NCBI GenBank assembly: GCA_012729655.1
Contig: JAAYCS010000028.1
Span: forward strand, 1 to 50,384
Direction of reading: 5' to 3'
DNA length: 50,384 bases
Origin: Desulfovibrionales bacterium
GTDB taxonomy: Bacteria > Desulfobacterota > Desulfovibrionia > Desulfovibrionales > Desulfomicrobiaceae
Below are positions 24,264 to 33,125 of this stretch, one piece after another. Each line of letters opens with the position of its first letter. Position 1 is the stretch's first letter. Both the position numbers and the translations under genes were made by a program. The notes beneath the pieces were generated by a model. That model was not told the DNA's origin. It searched no databases and worked only from the letters and a program-made list of their open reading frames with translations.

Positions 24264-26264
24264 ATGTCCCTTTCACGATATGCCCAGGTTCGCTGTTTGG
24301 CCATCATCCTGGGCGCCTGGCTGGCCGTTTTTTTTCTGACACGCCTCGTCTTGCTGGCAAGTCACCTAGGCGATGTCAATACCGGCGTGCTCGGCATGCT
24401 GGGTATCTTCGGCCTCGGCCTGGTCCACGACCTGAGTTTTCTCAGCTACGCGGCGCTGCCCGTGGCCCTGCATTTCGCCCTGTGCCCGGCATCGGCCTGG
24501 GAATCCGGGTGGCACCGGGGCCTGCTGCGAGGCCTGATGGGGCTCAGCCTCTTCGTCATGCTCTTCACGGCCGTCTCGGAATGGCTGTTCTGGGACGAGT
24601 TCGGCGTCCGCTTCAACTTCATCGCCGTCGACTACCTCGTCTATTCGAACGAAGTCATCAACAACATTCTGGAATCGTACCCCGTCTATCCCCTCCTGGC
24701 CATGCTCGTCGTGCTCTCGGCGGCCGGGGTCGCCCTGTCGGGCAAGGTCATGGACCGGGCCATTGGGGCGCCCCTGCTGTCGCGGCGCGGCCGCGGCCTG
24801 CTTTTCGCGGCCGTGGCCGGGGCGAGCCTGCTCGTGACCGTTTTCGCGGGGCAGGACTTCGCCGCAGGCGGAAGCACCACGCAACGCGAACTCGCGGCCA
24901 ACGGCCCGTTCCAGTTCTTTGCGGCGTTTCGCAACAACGAACTCGACTACTCCCAGCTCTACGCCACGCTGCCAGGTGAGGAAGTCGGGGCGCTGCTTCG
25001 CCGGGAGGTGGCCGAACCCGGCGCCCGCTTCGTCGGCGACGACCCCCAGGACATCCGCCGTGAAATCGACAATCCGGGTGCCTTTCGGCGGCTCAACGTC
25101 ATCGTCGTCACGATCGAGAGCTTGAGCGCGAAATATCTCGGCTGTTTCGGCGATACACGCAACCTGACCCCGAATCTGGACCGACTGAAGCCCGAGAGCC
25201 TCTTTTTCAGCAATTTCTTCGCGACAGGCACGCGCACGGACCGGGGCTTGGAGGCCATCACCCTGTCCGTGCCCCCGACTCCCGGACGGTCCATCGTCAA
25301 ACGCCTGGGCCGGGAAACCGGGTACGCGAGCCTCGGCCGGCAGCTGGAGGCGCGGGGCTACGACAGTGTCTTCCTGTACGGCGGACGCGGCTATTTCGAC
25401 AACATGAACGCGTTCTTCGGCGGCAACGGGTACCGCATCATCGACCAGACGAGTGTTCCCGAGGAGGAGATCACCTTCAAGAACGTCTGGGGCATGTGCG
25501 ACGAGGACCTCTACGCCCAGGCCCTGCGGCAGGCGGACATCGACCACGCCGTGGGCAAGCCGTTTTTCCTCCAGCTCATGACCACATCCAACCACCGTCC
25601 CTTCACCTATCCCGAAGGCCGCATCGTCATCCCGTCGGGGTACGGTCGGGAGGGGGCCGTCAAATACACAGACCACGCCATCGGCGCTTTCCTGGAAGAG
25701 GCGCGGCGCAGGCCCTGGTTCGGGTCCACGGTTTTCGTCATCGTTGCGGACCACACGGCGAACAGCGCCGGCAAGGAGGACCTGCCCGTGGAGAAGTACC
25801 GCATTCCCCTTTTCATTTTCGCACCAGGGATTGTCGAACCGCGTGAAGTGCCGACGCTGGCAAGCCAGATCGACTTGGCCCCGACCCTGCTCGGACTGCT
25901 GAACCTCGACTACACCTCGACCTTCTTCGGCCGGGACGTGCTGCGCGAGGATGCGGCCGGGGGACGGGCGCTCATCGGCAACTTCCAGCACCTGGGCCTC
26001 TTCGACGGGCATGATCTCGCCATCCTGAGTCCGAAAAAAGGGATGCGCCGCCACGACGACGCCCTGGGCCTGAGCGACGAGTCGGCCGGCAGCGCCCGTG
26101 ACGCCCTCGTGCGCCGCGACATCGCCTACTATCAGGGCGCGAGCCACATGTTCCAGCATGGCCTCCTGCGCTGGTCGTCAGAGACCCCGCTGAAGGGGGA
26201 CGACGGAGACGCGTCACCATCAGTCACAGCAATGTCCCCGCCACAGGCACGCAAGGAGGGCTGA
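24264..26264 (+). CDS. LtaS-like membrane sulfatase-fold phosphoglycerol/phosphoethanolamine transferase
   Basis: A 666-residue protein with about five N-terminal membrane helices (residues 1-230) and a periplasmic alkaline-phosphatase-superfamily domain. The metal site and catalytic threonine are visible in VTIESLSAKYLGCFGD, TPNLDRL, ATGTRTDRGLEAIT and VIVADHTANS. Relatives move phosphoglycerol or phosphoethanolamine from phospholipids onto glycans or lipid A. I use the ATG at 24264 after GGAGGA; an ATG two codons earlier overlaps the ribosome site. The gene overlaps the following glycosyltransferase (TGATG), giving tight coupling. The acceptor is not evident from sequence. Confidence 0.92.
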   Translation: MSLSRYAQVRCLAIILGAWLAVFFLTRLVLLASHLGDVNTGVLGMLGIFGLGLVHDLSFLSYAALPVALHFALCPASAWESGWHRGLLRGLMGLSLFVMLFTAVSEWLFWDEFGVRFNFIAVDYLVYSNEVINNILESYPVYPLLAMLVVLSAAGVALSGKVMDRAIGAPLLSRRGRGLLFAAVAGASLLVTVFAGQDFAAGGSTTQRELAANGPFQFFAAFRNNELDYSQLYATLPGEEVGALLRREVAEPGARFVGDDPQDIRREIDNPGAFRRLNVIVVTIESLSAKYLGCFGDTRNLTPNLDRLKPESLFFSNFFATGTRTDRGLEAITLSVPPTPGRSIVKRLGRETGYASLGRQLEARGYDSVFLYGGRGYFDNMNAFFGGNGYRIIDQTSVPEEEITFKNVWGMCDEDLYAQALRQADIDHAVGKPFFLQLMTTSNHRPFTYPEGRIVIPSGYGREGAVKYTDHAIGAFLEEARRRPWFGSTVFVIVADHTANSAGKEDLPVEKYRIPLFIFAPGIVEPREVPTLASQIDLAPTLLGLLNLDYTSTFFGRDVLREDAAGGRALIGNFQHLGLFDGHDLAILSPKKGMRRHDDALGLSDESAGSARDALVRRDIAYYQGASHMFQHGLLRWSSETPLKGDDGDASPSVTAMSPPQARKEG

Positions 26265-27880
26265 TGATCTCCGGACGCGCTCGAATCCTCCCTGTGCTGG
26301 GAGGCCTGATCGGCCTGACCATCCTGCTGTACGCCACAGTGTTCGCGCACCGCGGCGTGCTCGGCGTGGATATCATGGAGGCCCGCAACCTCATCACGGC
26401 CCGGGAAATGATCGAGACGGGACACTGGTTCCTGCCCACTCTGCACGGGGAGCCGCGCTTGGCCAAGCCGCCGTTGCCGACATGGCTCACGGCGGCGGCC
26501 ATGCTGATCGGCAACCACGGGCAGGACACGGATCTGACGGTGAACCGCATCCCCTCGGCCCTGGCCGGCGTGCTTCTCGCCGCTTCGCTCTTCGGGCTGA
26601 CCCGTTTCTGGACCAGAAGCACGACTGCCGCTGCGTGGGCCACGGCCTTTTTGACCACCAGCTACATGTTCGTGCTCATGGCCCGACGCAACAGTTGGGA
26701 CATTTATTGCCATGCTTTCATGTTGGCCGCGATATGGGGGCTGGCGGTGATCGTCGAATCCTCCTCGCCCAGAAGGAAGTTGGCCGTGGGAACAGGGCTG
26801 CTTCTCGGTTTGTCGGGCTTGAGCAAGGGGCCTGTCGGCTATTACGCCCTGCTGCTGCCCTTTGCCGTATCCCTCCTCTCGACAGGCGGCTGGAAAGGGG
26901 TCCGGACCCACGGCAAGGAACTGGGGCTGGCGCTGGGGATCGGAATCACGCTGTCATCCGTCTGGTTCGCGGCCGCTTGGCTGGCCATGCCGCACGATTT
27001 CTCACGCATGCTTGTCACGGAGCAGGGCGCCTGGTTCACGGAGCACACCAAGCCCTTCTGGTTTTATCTGCAATTTCCGCTCATGACGGGCATCTGGGCC
27101 CTGCTTGCGTGCGCCGCGCTGTGGCCGGGGCATGCGCGTCCACTGGTCGAGCCGCTGATGCCGTACTGGCGTCCTGTGCTGTGGAGCCTCGGCTGCGTCC
27201 TGCTGCTCATGCTCGTCCCGGAAAAGAAGGACCGGTATCTGCTGCCCGTTCTTGTCCCCCTGAGCCAGCTCATGGGCGTGTACATGACGGGTTTGCTGCG
27301 CGATCCGGAAAAAGGCGGACGCTTTGGGCGCGTGCTCGTTCAGGCGAACACCGTGATTTTCGGGCTTGCGTGCATTGGAATTCCGACTGCGCTGCTCTGG
27401 CTGCGGCCGCGATTTCCTGCCCTGGACGGCCCTGGGGTTGCAGCTGTGGCCACATTGTTCGCCCTTGGGGCTGCGGTCCTCTTCCTGCTGCATCGCCGCC
27501 AGCGTCTGACCGCCCTTTTCGCGGTCAAGTTCGTGATTCTTGGGTTGTGCCTCCTGGCATTGCCAGCCTTTGTCCGCCCGAATGCCGGGAATTTGTCCGT
27601 GCCGTTGACCGAAATCCGCTCTTTCGTGGCGGAGCGGCCGGTTATTGCCGACGGATTCCTGAAATTACAGGATTCGTGGATCATCGGGAAAAAACCGCTC
27701 GCGCAGGCAGATTGCGGCGCAAACGGACTTCCAGAATCGCTTTGTTTTGTTTCGCGAAAAAAATATCTGGTCATGCCGGATGCACTGAATGGCTATACGT
27801 CGGAAAATAGCCTGCACGTCTCCGATTTGTCCGGGGACGTCATACACCTGGTCAAACTCGAACGCCGTGACGAGAAATGA
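26264..27880 (+). CDS. ArnT-like GT39-family glycosyltransferase
   Basis: A 538-residue multi-helix membrane glycosyltransferase using a polyprenyl-phosphate sugar donor. The first periplasmic loop carries the acidic motif GVDIMEARNLITAREMIETG and LHGEPRLAKPPLPTWL, very like ArnT and PMT_2 proteins. Further on are GLSGLSKGPVGYYALLLPFA and EKKDRYLLPVLVPLSQLMG. ArnT adds 4-amino-4-deoxy-arabinose to lipid A; whether this enzyme uses that sugar is unknown, because no Arn synthesis genes are in the window. The start overlaps the LtaS-like stop and follows AAGGAGGG. Confidence 0.92.
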   Translation: MISGRARILPVLGGLIGLTILLYATVFAHRGVLGVDIMEARNLITAREMIETGHWFLPTLHGEPRLAKPPLPTWLTAAAMLIGNHGQDTDLTVNRIPSALAGVLLAASLFGLTRFWTRSTTAAAWATAFLTTSYMFVLMARRNSWDIYCHAFMLAAIWGLAVIVESSSPRRKLAVGTGLLLGLSGLSKGPVGYYALLLPFAVSLLSTGGWKGVRTHGKELGLALGIGITLSSVWFAAAWLAMPHDFSRMLVTEQGAWFTEHTKPFWFYLQFPLMTGIWALLACAALWPGHARPLVEPLMPYWRPVLWSLGCVLLLMLVPEKKDRYLLPVLVPLSQLMGVYMTGLLRDPEKGGRFGRVLVQANTVIFGLACIGIPTALLWLRPRFPALDGPGVAAVATLFALGAAVLFLLHRRQRLTALFAVKFVILGLCLLALPAFVRPNAGNLSVPLTEIRSFVAERPVIADGFLKLQDSWIIGKKPLAQADCGANGLPESLCFVSRKKYLVMPDALNGYTSENSLHVSDLSGDVIHLVKLERRDEK

Positions 27881-27946
27881 TTCGCCGTGGTTTGGATCAG
27901 GAAGGAAGTGCGTAGAGGAGTCGTAAGAAATCAAGTCGTGAGCATC

Positions 27947-28948
27947 ATGAACAAGCGAAACATATTTGTTGGGACGCTGACCTTGTTCGCGTTCGTCCTG
28001 GGAGCGCAGATCTTCGCGTGCTTGTCGGCCCATCATGCGCGGATGTCCGAATTTCCGCCGAATTTCGGGAACTTCATAGAGGTTCGCGCCGTCCTTGAAA
28101 ATTCCGGCGACGGGAGGCCGTACACCTTCGTGGTAGTCGGCGATCCTCGCAGCCCCGGGACATTCGAGGACCTGGCGCGGGATATCCACGTGGCGCATCC
28201 GGCCTTTGTCGTCATCCTCGGGGATTGGGTCGATGGGGCCAGCGGCGATTGGCATGCGTATTACCGTCAGAGGGCGGCTGGTTTCGGATTTGCCTGCCCA
28301 GTTTTTTTCACGCCGGGCAACCACGACGTGGACCCGAAGGGCTTTCCCCTGGAACATTTCGAGAAGGAGTACGGGCCGAGCAATTTTTCCTTTGCACACA
28401 ACGGCGACCTGTTCATTTTCATCAGCCATCTCGACAAGCGCTTCTCAAACCGCCAATCCCTGGAATACCTGGGTTCTTTCGATCAGAGGGAACTCGCCGC
28501 ATACCGCAATCGTTTCGTCTTCATGCACATTCCGCCCTGCGTTTCCCCGGACATCCAGGAGCGGCATACGGCCGACGAAAAGGAGTTCGAACGGGCTTTC
28601 GAAGCCCTCGGGATCGATTACGTCCTGGCCGCGGACTTTCACGGCTACAACCGGACCAGCTTGGGCAACGTCGAGTACATTGTCACGGGTGGGGGAGGCG
28701 CTCGGCTGCACGAGTCGCGAGGCAGGCAGTTCCATCATGCCGTGGGGCTGACCGTTGGACCCGGCATGGTTTCCGAGCGCATCATCCCCGCTTCGGCGCA
28801 TTTCAAGGTGCATGAATGGTTGGACATGAACCTGACCGTACATGTCGGACCATTTATTTTGAAGCACCACATTGTGTTCATTCTACTCAATATAATAACG
28901 GCGATTATCCTTTTTGCCGCAAAGAATCGTATTTTTAAGAATAGCTGA
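27947..28948 (+). CDS. Membrane-anchored metallophosphoesterase
   Basis: A 333-residue calcineurin-like phosphoesterase with an N-terminal helix (about 5-25) and a C-terminal helix (about 308-325, ILKHHIVFILLNIITAIILF). The dimetal motifs are present in order: VVGDPR, LGDWVDG, GNHDVD, FMHIPP and ADFHGYN, the last replacing the usual GHxH with D-F-H. The topology suggests the catalytic domain sits at the periplasmic face, but orientation is not certain. A GTG at 27887 could extend it by 20 codons; neither start has a strong ribosome site. Its place after an ArnT-like enzyme suggests lipid A or polyprenyl-phosphate dephosphorylation (inference). Confidence 0.88.
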   Translation: MNKRNIFVGTLTLFAFVLGAQIFACLSAHHARMSEFPPNFGNFIEVRAVLENSGDGRPYTFVVVGDPRSPGTFEDLARDIHVAHPAFVVILGDWVDGASGDWHAYYRQRAAGFGFACPVFFTPGNHDVDPKGFPLEHFEKEYGPSNFSFAHNGDLFIFISHLDKRFSNRQSLEYLGSFDQRELAAYRNRFVFMHIPPCVSPDIQERHTADEKEFERAFEALGIDYVLAADFHGYNRTSLGNVEYIVTGGGGARLHESRGRQFHHAVGLTVGPGMVSERIIPASAHFKVHEWLDMNLTVHVGPFILKHHIVFILLNIITAIILFAAKNRIFKNS

Positions 28949-28961
28949 TTCAAGGAGTCCC

Positions 28962-29249
28962 ATGAATTATTCGTCGCAGTGGCTGTTGCTCATGATAGGG
29001 TTTTGCGGACAATTCTTTTTCTTCATGCGTTTTTTCTGGCAGTGGATTGTCTCTGAAAAAAACAAAAAAAGTGTCATACCAACGAATTTTTGGTATTTCA
29101 GCCTAATTGGAAGCGTATTTCTTTTGGCTTATGCAATATTACGCCGCGATATTGTATTCATTGTCGGCCAATCGACCGGTTTCATCATTTACTTCCGCAA
29201 CCTTTTTCTTATTCGACGCGAGAAAAGGAAGGCCTGTTCTGCCTCCTAG
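28962..29249 (+). CDS. Lipid A biosynthesis N-terminal domain protein (LAB_N)
   Basis: A 95-residue membrane protein with three hydrophobic segments. The pattern FCGQFFFFMRFFWQWIVSEKNKKSVIP matches the LAB_N domain, found alone or at the N-terminus of lipid A enzymes and usually next to polyprenyl glycosyltransferases. The ATG follows AAGGAG, 13 bases after the phosphoesterase stop. Base composition is clearly lower in GC from about 28860 to 29220 than in the surrounding genes, a possible sign of transfer. The usual neighbouring DPM1-type GT2 enzyme is absent here. Confidence 0.85.
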   Translation: MNYSSQWLLLMIGFCGQFFFFMRFFWQWIVSEKNKKSVIPTNFWYFSLIGSVFLLAYAILRRDIVFIVGQSTGFIIYFRNLFLIRREKRKACSAS

Positions 29250-29352
29250 TCTGATTACGGCCGTTTCGTCCCGCCTGCGGTTCACGGAAAAATGCAGTTC
29301 GACCGTAATTTCCCGCAACTCTATGGTACCCAAGGTTTCCACCCCCTTCCCG

Positions 29353-30561
29353 CTATGTCGCGGCTCTGATTTTCGGGCGCACCGCCAGTGCGACGATGAC
29401 GGCCAGGAAGGCAACCGTGCCGCCGAGCACGAACGGCGCGCGCGAACCGATCAGGTCCCAGCACAGGCCGGCGGTGACGCTCCCGGCCAGCATCATGAGC
29501 CCCACGCCCATGTGGAAGATGCCCATGGCCGTGCCCTTGCGGTCCTCGGGTATGCGGTCGCGGATGAGCGCGCGGCCCACGCCTTCGGTCAGCCCCATGA
29601 ACAGCCCGTACAGGGCGAAAAGCCACCACACGTCGCCCATGCCCGCATTGGCCACGCCGAGATAGACGAAACCGTACAGCATCCAGCCCCCGAGGACCAT
29701 CCGCCAGCGGCCCACCCGGTCGCTCAGGATCCCGAGGGGGTAGGCGCTGAGCGCGTAGACGAGGTTGAAGAGCAGGTAGGCCATGATGGACTGCGTGTCG
29801 GACAGGCCAAGGTCCTTGGCGCGCAGGATGAGGAAGGTGTCCGAGGAATTGGCGAAGGCGAAGACCAGCAGCGGGGCCAGGGTCAGCCAGAAGGCCTTGG
29901 GCAGTCCGGACCAGGGCTTGCCGGCCAACGGGACGCGGGCCTGGGAAGGCGCGTAGGCCGGGGTCTTGGCTGCTTCGTGCAGACGGAAGGTCAGCCACAC
30001 GGCGGCAAGGCCCGGCACAGTCGCGATGAGGAAGCTGGTCCGGTAGTGGCCGGGAAGCAGAAAAAGGAGCATCGTGGCCAGCAGCACGCCGATCATGGCC
30101 CCGGCCGTATCCATCATGCGGTGGAAGCCGAAGGCCTGGCCGCCCTGGGAGGCGTCCACGGCGTCGGCGATCAGGGCGTCCCGGGCCGTGGTGCGCAACC
30201 CCTTGCCGGTGCGGTCCATGGCCCGGGACAGCAGGATCATGGGCCAGGAAAAGGCCAGGGCCATGAGCGGCTTGGATATGGCCCCCAGTCCGTAGCCCCA
30301 GCGGATGTACGGCACACGCCGGCCCAGCTTGTCGCAGTGCCAGCCGGAGGCGCCCTTCATCACGCTGACGATGACCTCGGCCAGACCTTCGATGGCGCCG
30401 AGCACGGCCACGGGAGCGCCGAGCACGGAGGTCAGGAAGAGCGGGACCACGGGATAGACCATTTCCGAGGCCACATCCATGAAGAAACTGACCCAGCCGA
30501 GGCGCTTGACCTCCTCGGGCAGAGCCGCGCGAGCTTTAAACGTGTCATATATGAATCCCAT
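29353..30561 (-). CDS. MFS transporter under fluoride riboswitch control
   Basis: A 402-residue major facilitator protein with about twelve helices. Family loops are seen in GWHCDKLGRRVPYIRWGYGL (helix 2-3), RAMDRTGKGLRTTARDALIA and DRVGRWRMVLGGW in the second half. It ends at 29353, convergent with the LAB_N gene across about 100 bases that hold no feature I recognise. I chose the ATG at 30561 because AAGGAG lies 6 bases upstream; the frame continues 23 codons further but that would run through the terminator stem. The leader contains a fluoride aptamer and a terminator, so the gene should be switched on by fluoride. The natural inference is fluoride export or response, but the transported compound is not known. 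Confidence 0.92.
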   Translation of the reverse strand: MGFIYDTFKARAALPEEVKRLGWVSFFMDVASEMVYPVVPLFLTSVLGAPVAVLGAIEGLAEVIVSVMKGASGWHCDKLGRRVPYIRWGYGLGAISKPLMALAFSWPMILLSRAMDRTGKGLRTTARDALIADAVDASQGGQAFGFHRMMDTAGAMIGVLLATMLLFLLPGHYRTSFLIATVPGLAAVWLTFRLHEAAKTPAYAPSQARVPLAGKPWSGLPKAFWLTLAPLLVFAFANSSDTFLILRAKDLGLSDTQSIMAYLLFNLVYALSAYPLGILSDRVGRWRMVLGGWMLYGFVYLGVANAGMGDVWWLFALYGLFMGLTEGVGRALIRDRIPEDRKGTAMGIFHMGVGLMMLAGSVTAGLCWDLIGSRAPFVLGGTVAFLAVIVALAVRPKIRAAT

Positions 30562-30601
30562 ATTGTTCTCCTTGGGTTGGGGGCGGACAAGTCGGCCCAA
30601 T

Positions 30602-30714
30602 AAAAAAACCACGTCTGAGCGTGGTTTCATTTGACCGCAAAATTCCTACCATCGCTGTTGCGAAAGTAGGAGTCATCGGCGGCTGTCGCGGTTCAAGGGG
30701 GACTCCATCCCCGA
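30602..30714 (-). promoter_or_regulatory. Fluoride riboswitch (crcB motif) with intrinsic terminator
   Basis: Read on the minus strand, GGGG-AUGGAGUC-CCCC (30697-30712) forms P1 with its loop. Next come GAACC, a 3-bp stem GCG-ACAGC-CGC, then CGAUGACUCCUAC ending at 30666. GGAGUC (30701-30706) pairs with GACUCC (30669-30674) as the pseudoknot that builds the fluoride site; GAUG and CUAC are conserved positions. Downstream a perfect 8-bp hairpin (30606-30613 with 30620-30627) and seven T (30602-30608) make an intrinsic terminator 40 bases before the MFS start. GUAGG further downstream could pair with the CCUAC of the pseudoknot strand, giving a competing fold. Fluoride binding should favour read-through. 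Confidence 0.9.
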
Positions 30715-30749
30715 ATCGAAAAGTATTCCGAACGAAATAACGAGTAAAG

Positions 30750-31154
30750 ATGAATTTTGTCGATCTGTCGGACGATTTCATCCAGGCCATCGCATTCGTC
30801 GGATTGTATATTCGGCCCCGGCCGTTCCCCGTGACTGGAAACGGCAAAGTCAATGTCTTCAAGAAGGATGAATCCAATATTTTGATTTGCTTCCTGATCC
30901 GCTTTCCCGCCAAGAATGGAAAATTTGACACGGAGGAAGTGGTGACAAGCAAAGGGTACCGGGAAATGTGGAAGGCCGAGGTGCTGCGCTACATGGGCAA
31001 GGTTGAGGAACTGACCGGAAAGAAGGTCACGCCGGCGAATCCGGCCGGGGCCATCACGACCGTCAACGCCCTGCCTAGTAGGTCAAACCATCCGCGCCGT
31101 CATGAAAATACTGCCCGGCAACATCCAGCAATTCGGAGCGTAATTCGTCGCTGA
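30750..31154 (+). CDS. Hypothetical small protein, doubtful 3' end
   Basis: A 134-codon frame with protein-like composition up to about residue 110 (FPVTGNGKVNVFKKDESNIL, GYREMWKAEVLRYMGKVEEL) and no known family. GAGTAAAG lies very close to the ATG, so the start is unsure. The last 80 bases overlap the end of the convergent HD-GYP gene and read as low-quality sequence; a shift of frame near 31070 would instead end at the double stop TAGTAG at 31076-31081. Its 5' end also overlaps the area where the riboswitch promoter must lie. It may be a small real gene, a decayed one, or noise. Confidence 0.4.
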   Translation: MNFVDLSDDFIQAIAFVGLYIRPRPFPVTGNGKVNVFKKDESNILICFLIRFPAKNGKFDTEEVVTSKGYREMWKAEVLRYMGKVEELTGKKVTPANPAGAITTVNALPSRSNHPRRHENTARQHPAIRSVIRR

Positions 31155-32409
31155 GTCGGTTGGCGTAGCGCTGGTACAGCGACTTTGCCTGACCCATGAA
31201 GACATCCAGGATTTCAGGGTCGAAATGGGTGTTGCGGCGGTGGTGAAGGATCTCCAGGGCCGCTTCGCAGCCCATGGGTTCCTTGTACGGCCGGACCGAT
31301 GTCAGGGCATCGAAGACATCGGCCACGGCAAAGATCCGGGCCAGCAAAGGGATGTCCTTTCCAGAAGTCCCCTGCGGGTAGCCTTTCCCGTCGTATTTTT
31401 CGTGATGACCACCGACGACTGCCTCGGCGTCGCGAAGCCACGTTGAGCGGGTCACCACATCCAGTCCATGGTTGACGTGCGTCTTCATGATTTCGAATTC
31501 TTCTGCCGTGAGCTGGTCCTTCTTGCGCAGGATATTGTCTTGAATGGCGATTTTACCGATGTCATGCAGGAATGCCCCCTTCACGAGGGACCGCATTTCT
31601 CCTGCATCCATTCCCAGTTTTTCGGCAATGCGCACTGCATAGAGGGTCACCCGGTAGTTGTGTTCATCCGTGCTGCTGTCCCGCTTTGCAATGACGCATC
31701 CGAGCAAAGAAAGAGTCTCCAGATTCGCAGTGATGAGATTTTGAGAAAATGCAGTAAGTCTGTTCACAAGTCGTACTATGACTGGGTAAAGCAATATTGT
31801 CGTCATGAATACCACAGCAATGACACCTAAAGCTGCCCTCAATACTGATTTGTTCATGCTTTTGATAACAGGTTCTGACGGAGCATAGACAACCTGTGTG
31901 TAAAGAGAAACGTCCTGTTTGATGTTTGTGATGGGCAGGACGGCATGCAAGAGCAAATGTCCGTCGATTTTCATGGTTTCCGACACCTGCTGCTTGGCCC
32001 CGGGCTCTGGTCGTGGAAGGGCGCGCATATGGTTCCGAACGGCTTCATGGTAGCCAAGGGAGGAGTCCGTGTATTCCTCGGCTCCGGGTATCCCCGGGAG
32101 ATAGAACCGGATATAGACGACATCCCCCAGTTCGTCTTTCTGCCGCAGGGCGGCCGACTCCTCGATGGCCTGGTGGAATGCAGAAGAGAAATTCCCCTTG
32201 CGTTCAGACTGGATCATCTGGGTGCGCGCCACAAGCTGCAGCAGGTCTTTCCTGGTTTCCGCCACAAAGGCCTGCTCCAGGCGAGTCTGCTCCATCATGT
32301 AGACAGCCACGGCCAGAAGCAGGGCTATGGCCACCGTCATCATGGCCAATCGGGCCACCAGAATCCGATAGGCGAATGTTTTCAAGGAAATTTTTCTTGC
32401 ATAACTCAT
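31075..32409 (-). CDS. HD-GYP domain cyclic di-GMP phosphodiesterase
   Basis: A 444-residue membrane sensor enzyme. Two helices (about 18-40 and 195-215) flank a periplasmic domain of about 150 residues, probably Cache-like. The C-terminal HD-GYP domain contains DEHNYRVTLYAVRIAEKLG, the metal motif HDIGKIAI, HVNHG, HHEKYDGKGYP and FDALTSVRPY, all needed for hydrolysis of c-di-GMP. The ATG at 32409 follows GGAG; the frame is open 61 codons further upstream without recognisable domain. It stands alone and probably adjusts motility or biofilm in response to an external ligand. Confidence 0.93.
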   Translation of the reverse strand: MSYARKISLKTFAYRILVARLAMMTVAIALLLAVAVYMMEQTRLEQAFVAETRKDLLQLVARTQMIQSERKGNFSSAFHQAIEESAALRQKDELGDVVYIRFYLPGIPGAEEYTDSSLGYHEAVRNHMRALPRPEPGAKQQVSETMKIDGHLLLHAVLPITNIKQDVSLYTQVVYAPSEPVIKSMNKSVLRAALGVIAVVFMTTILLYPVIVRLVNRLTAFSQNLITANLETLSLLGCVIAKRDSSTDEHNYRVTLYAVRIAEKLGMDAGEMRSLVKGAFLHDIGKIAIQDNILRKKDQLTAEEFEIMKTHVNHGLDVVTRSTWLRDAEAVVGGHHEKYDGKGYPQGTSGKDIPLLARIFAVADVFDALTSVRPYKEPMGCEAALEILHHRRNTHFDPEILDVFMGQAKSLYQRYANRLSDELRSELLDVAGQYFHDGADGLTY

Positions 32410-33125
32410 GGTGCGTGCTCCGGACAAAAACGTGCGTTTGCGTGGGGCCATCCGTATCTGTGCTGGGTTCCTGCCATGTTGGGGAGAATGTGGTGCAGTG
32501 ATGCATTCCAGTACATTTTTTCCGGACAGAGCGCATCCCTGGAGACCTCCCTGATGCACGCCACTGCCCTCCCATGCCGGGGAAATGCGCAAACAGACGA
32601 TGTGGCGGGAATGCGGCCGGACACTTGGCGGACCTGAATTCTGCGCCGCACGGATGATTCATGGCAGCAAGCCAGCCGATCCCGCTGTACTCAGGGTGAT
32701 CCAATCGCAGTCCCCAATCCGCTGACGAATCAAAAAACTTGAAGCGTGCACGGACGATGATCTGGTGGGGTGCCATGAAACTATCAGCTTCCGGGACACC
32801 ACTCCGGCAGGGATGCCCGCCACGATTCCTGTCCAGTGCCGTCGGGGATGCGCAGCGCCGAGGGCGAAATGCCGTCCCGCAATTCCTATTTCGTCTCCTC
32901 TGCAACCTGCCAGCTTGCCTGCTGTTGGGCTGGTCCAGAAATCATCATTCAATTCTTGCTGATACGTGTTTCTGTCGCTGCGAGACGGGTTGGTGCGTTT
33001 CTTGATCTGCACCGTGTCAACCTGTCCCGCACGATGCGTGCACGGAGGCTTTCCGGCTGGTCGTATTTGGCGCCTTGCGCAGGGACGATTCGGCCAAGGG
33101 CGCTCATGTGGAAGAAGGAGGAGTC
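32410..33125. other. Intergenic region without recognised gene
   Basis: About 715 bases lie between the HD-GYP gene and the DUF2092 gene, which are divergent. Several open frames cross it on both strands, but none has a ribosome site plus recognisable protein sequence. Composition is more even and less codon-like than the flanks. It may contain decayed coding sequence; promoters for both flanking genes must lie here. Confidence 0.5.

Noticed and set aside
24366-26159. 597-codon open frame opposite the LtaS-like gene
   Set aside because: Same low-information composition; the plus-strand gene has clear catalytic motifs and a ribosome site.
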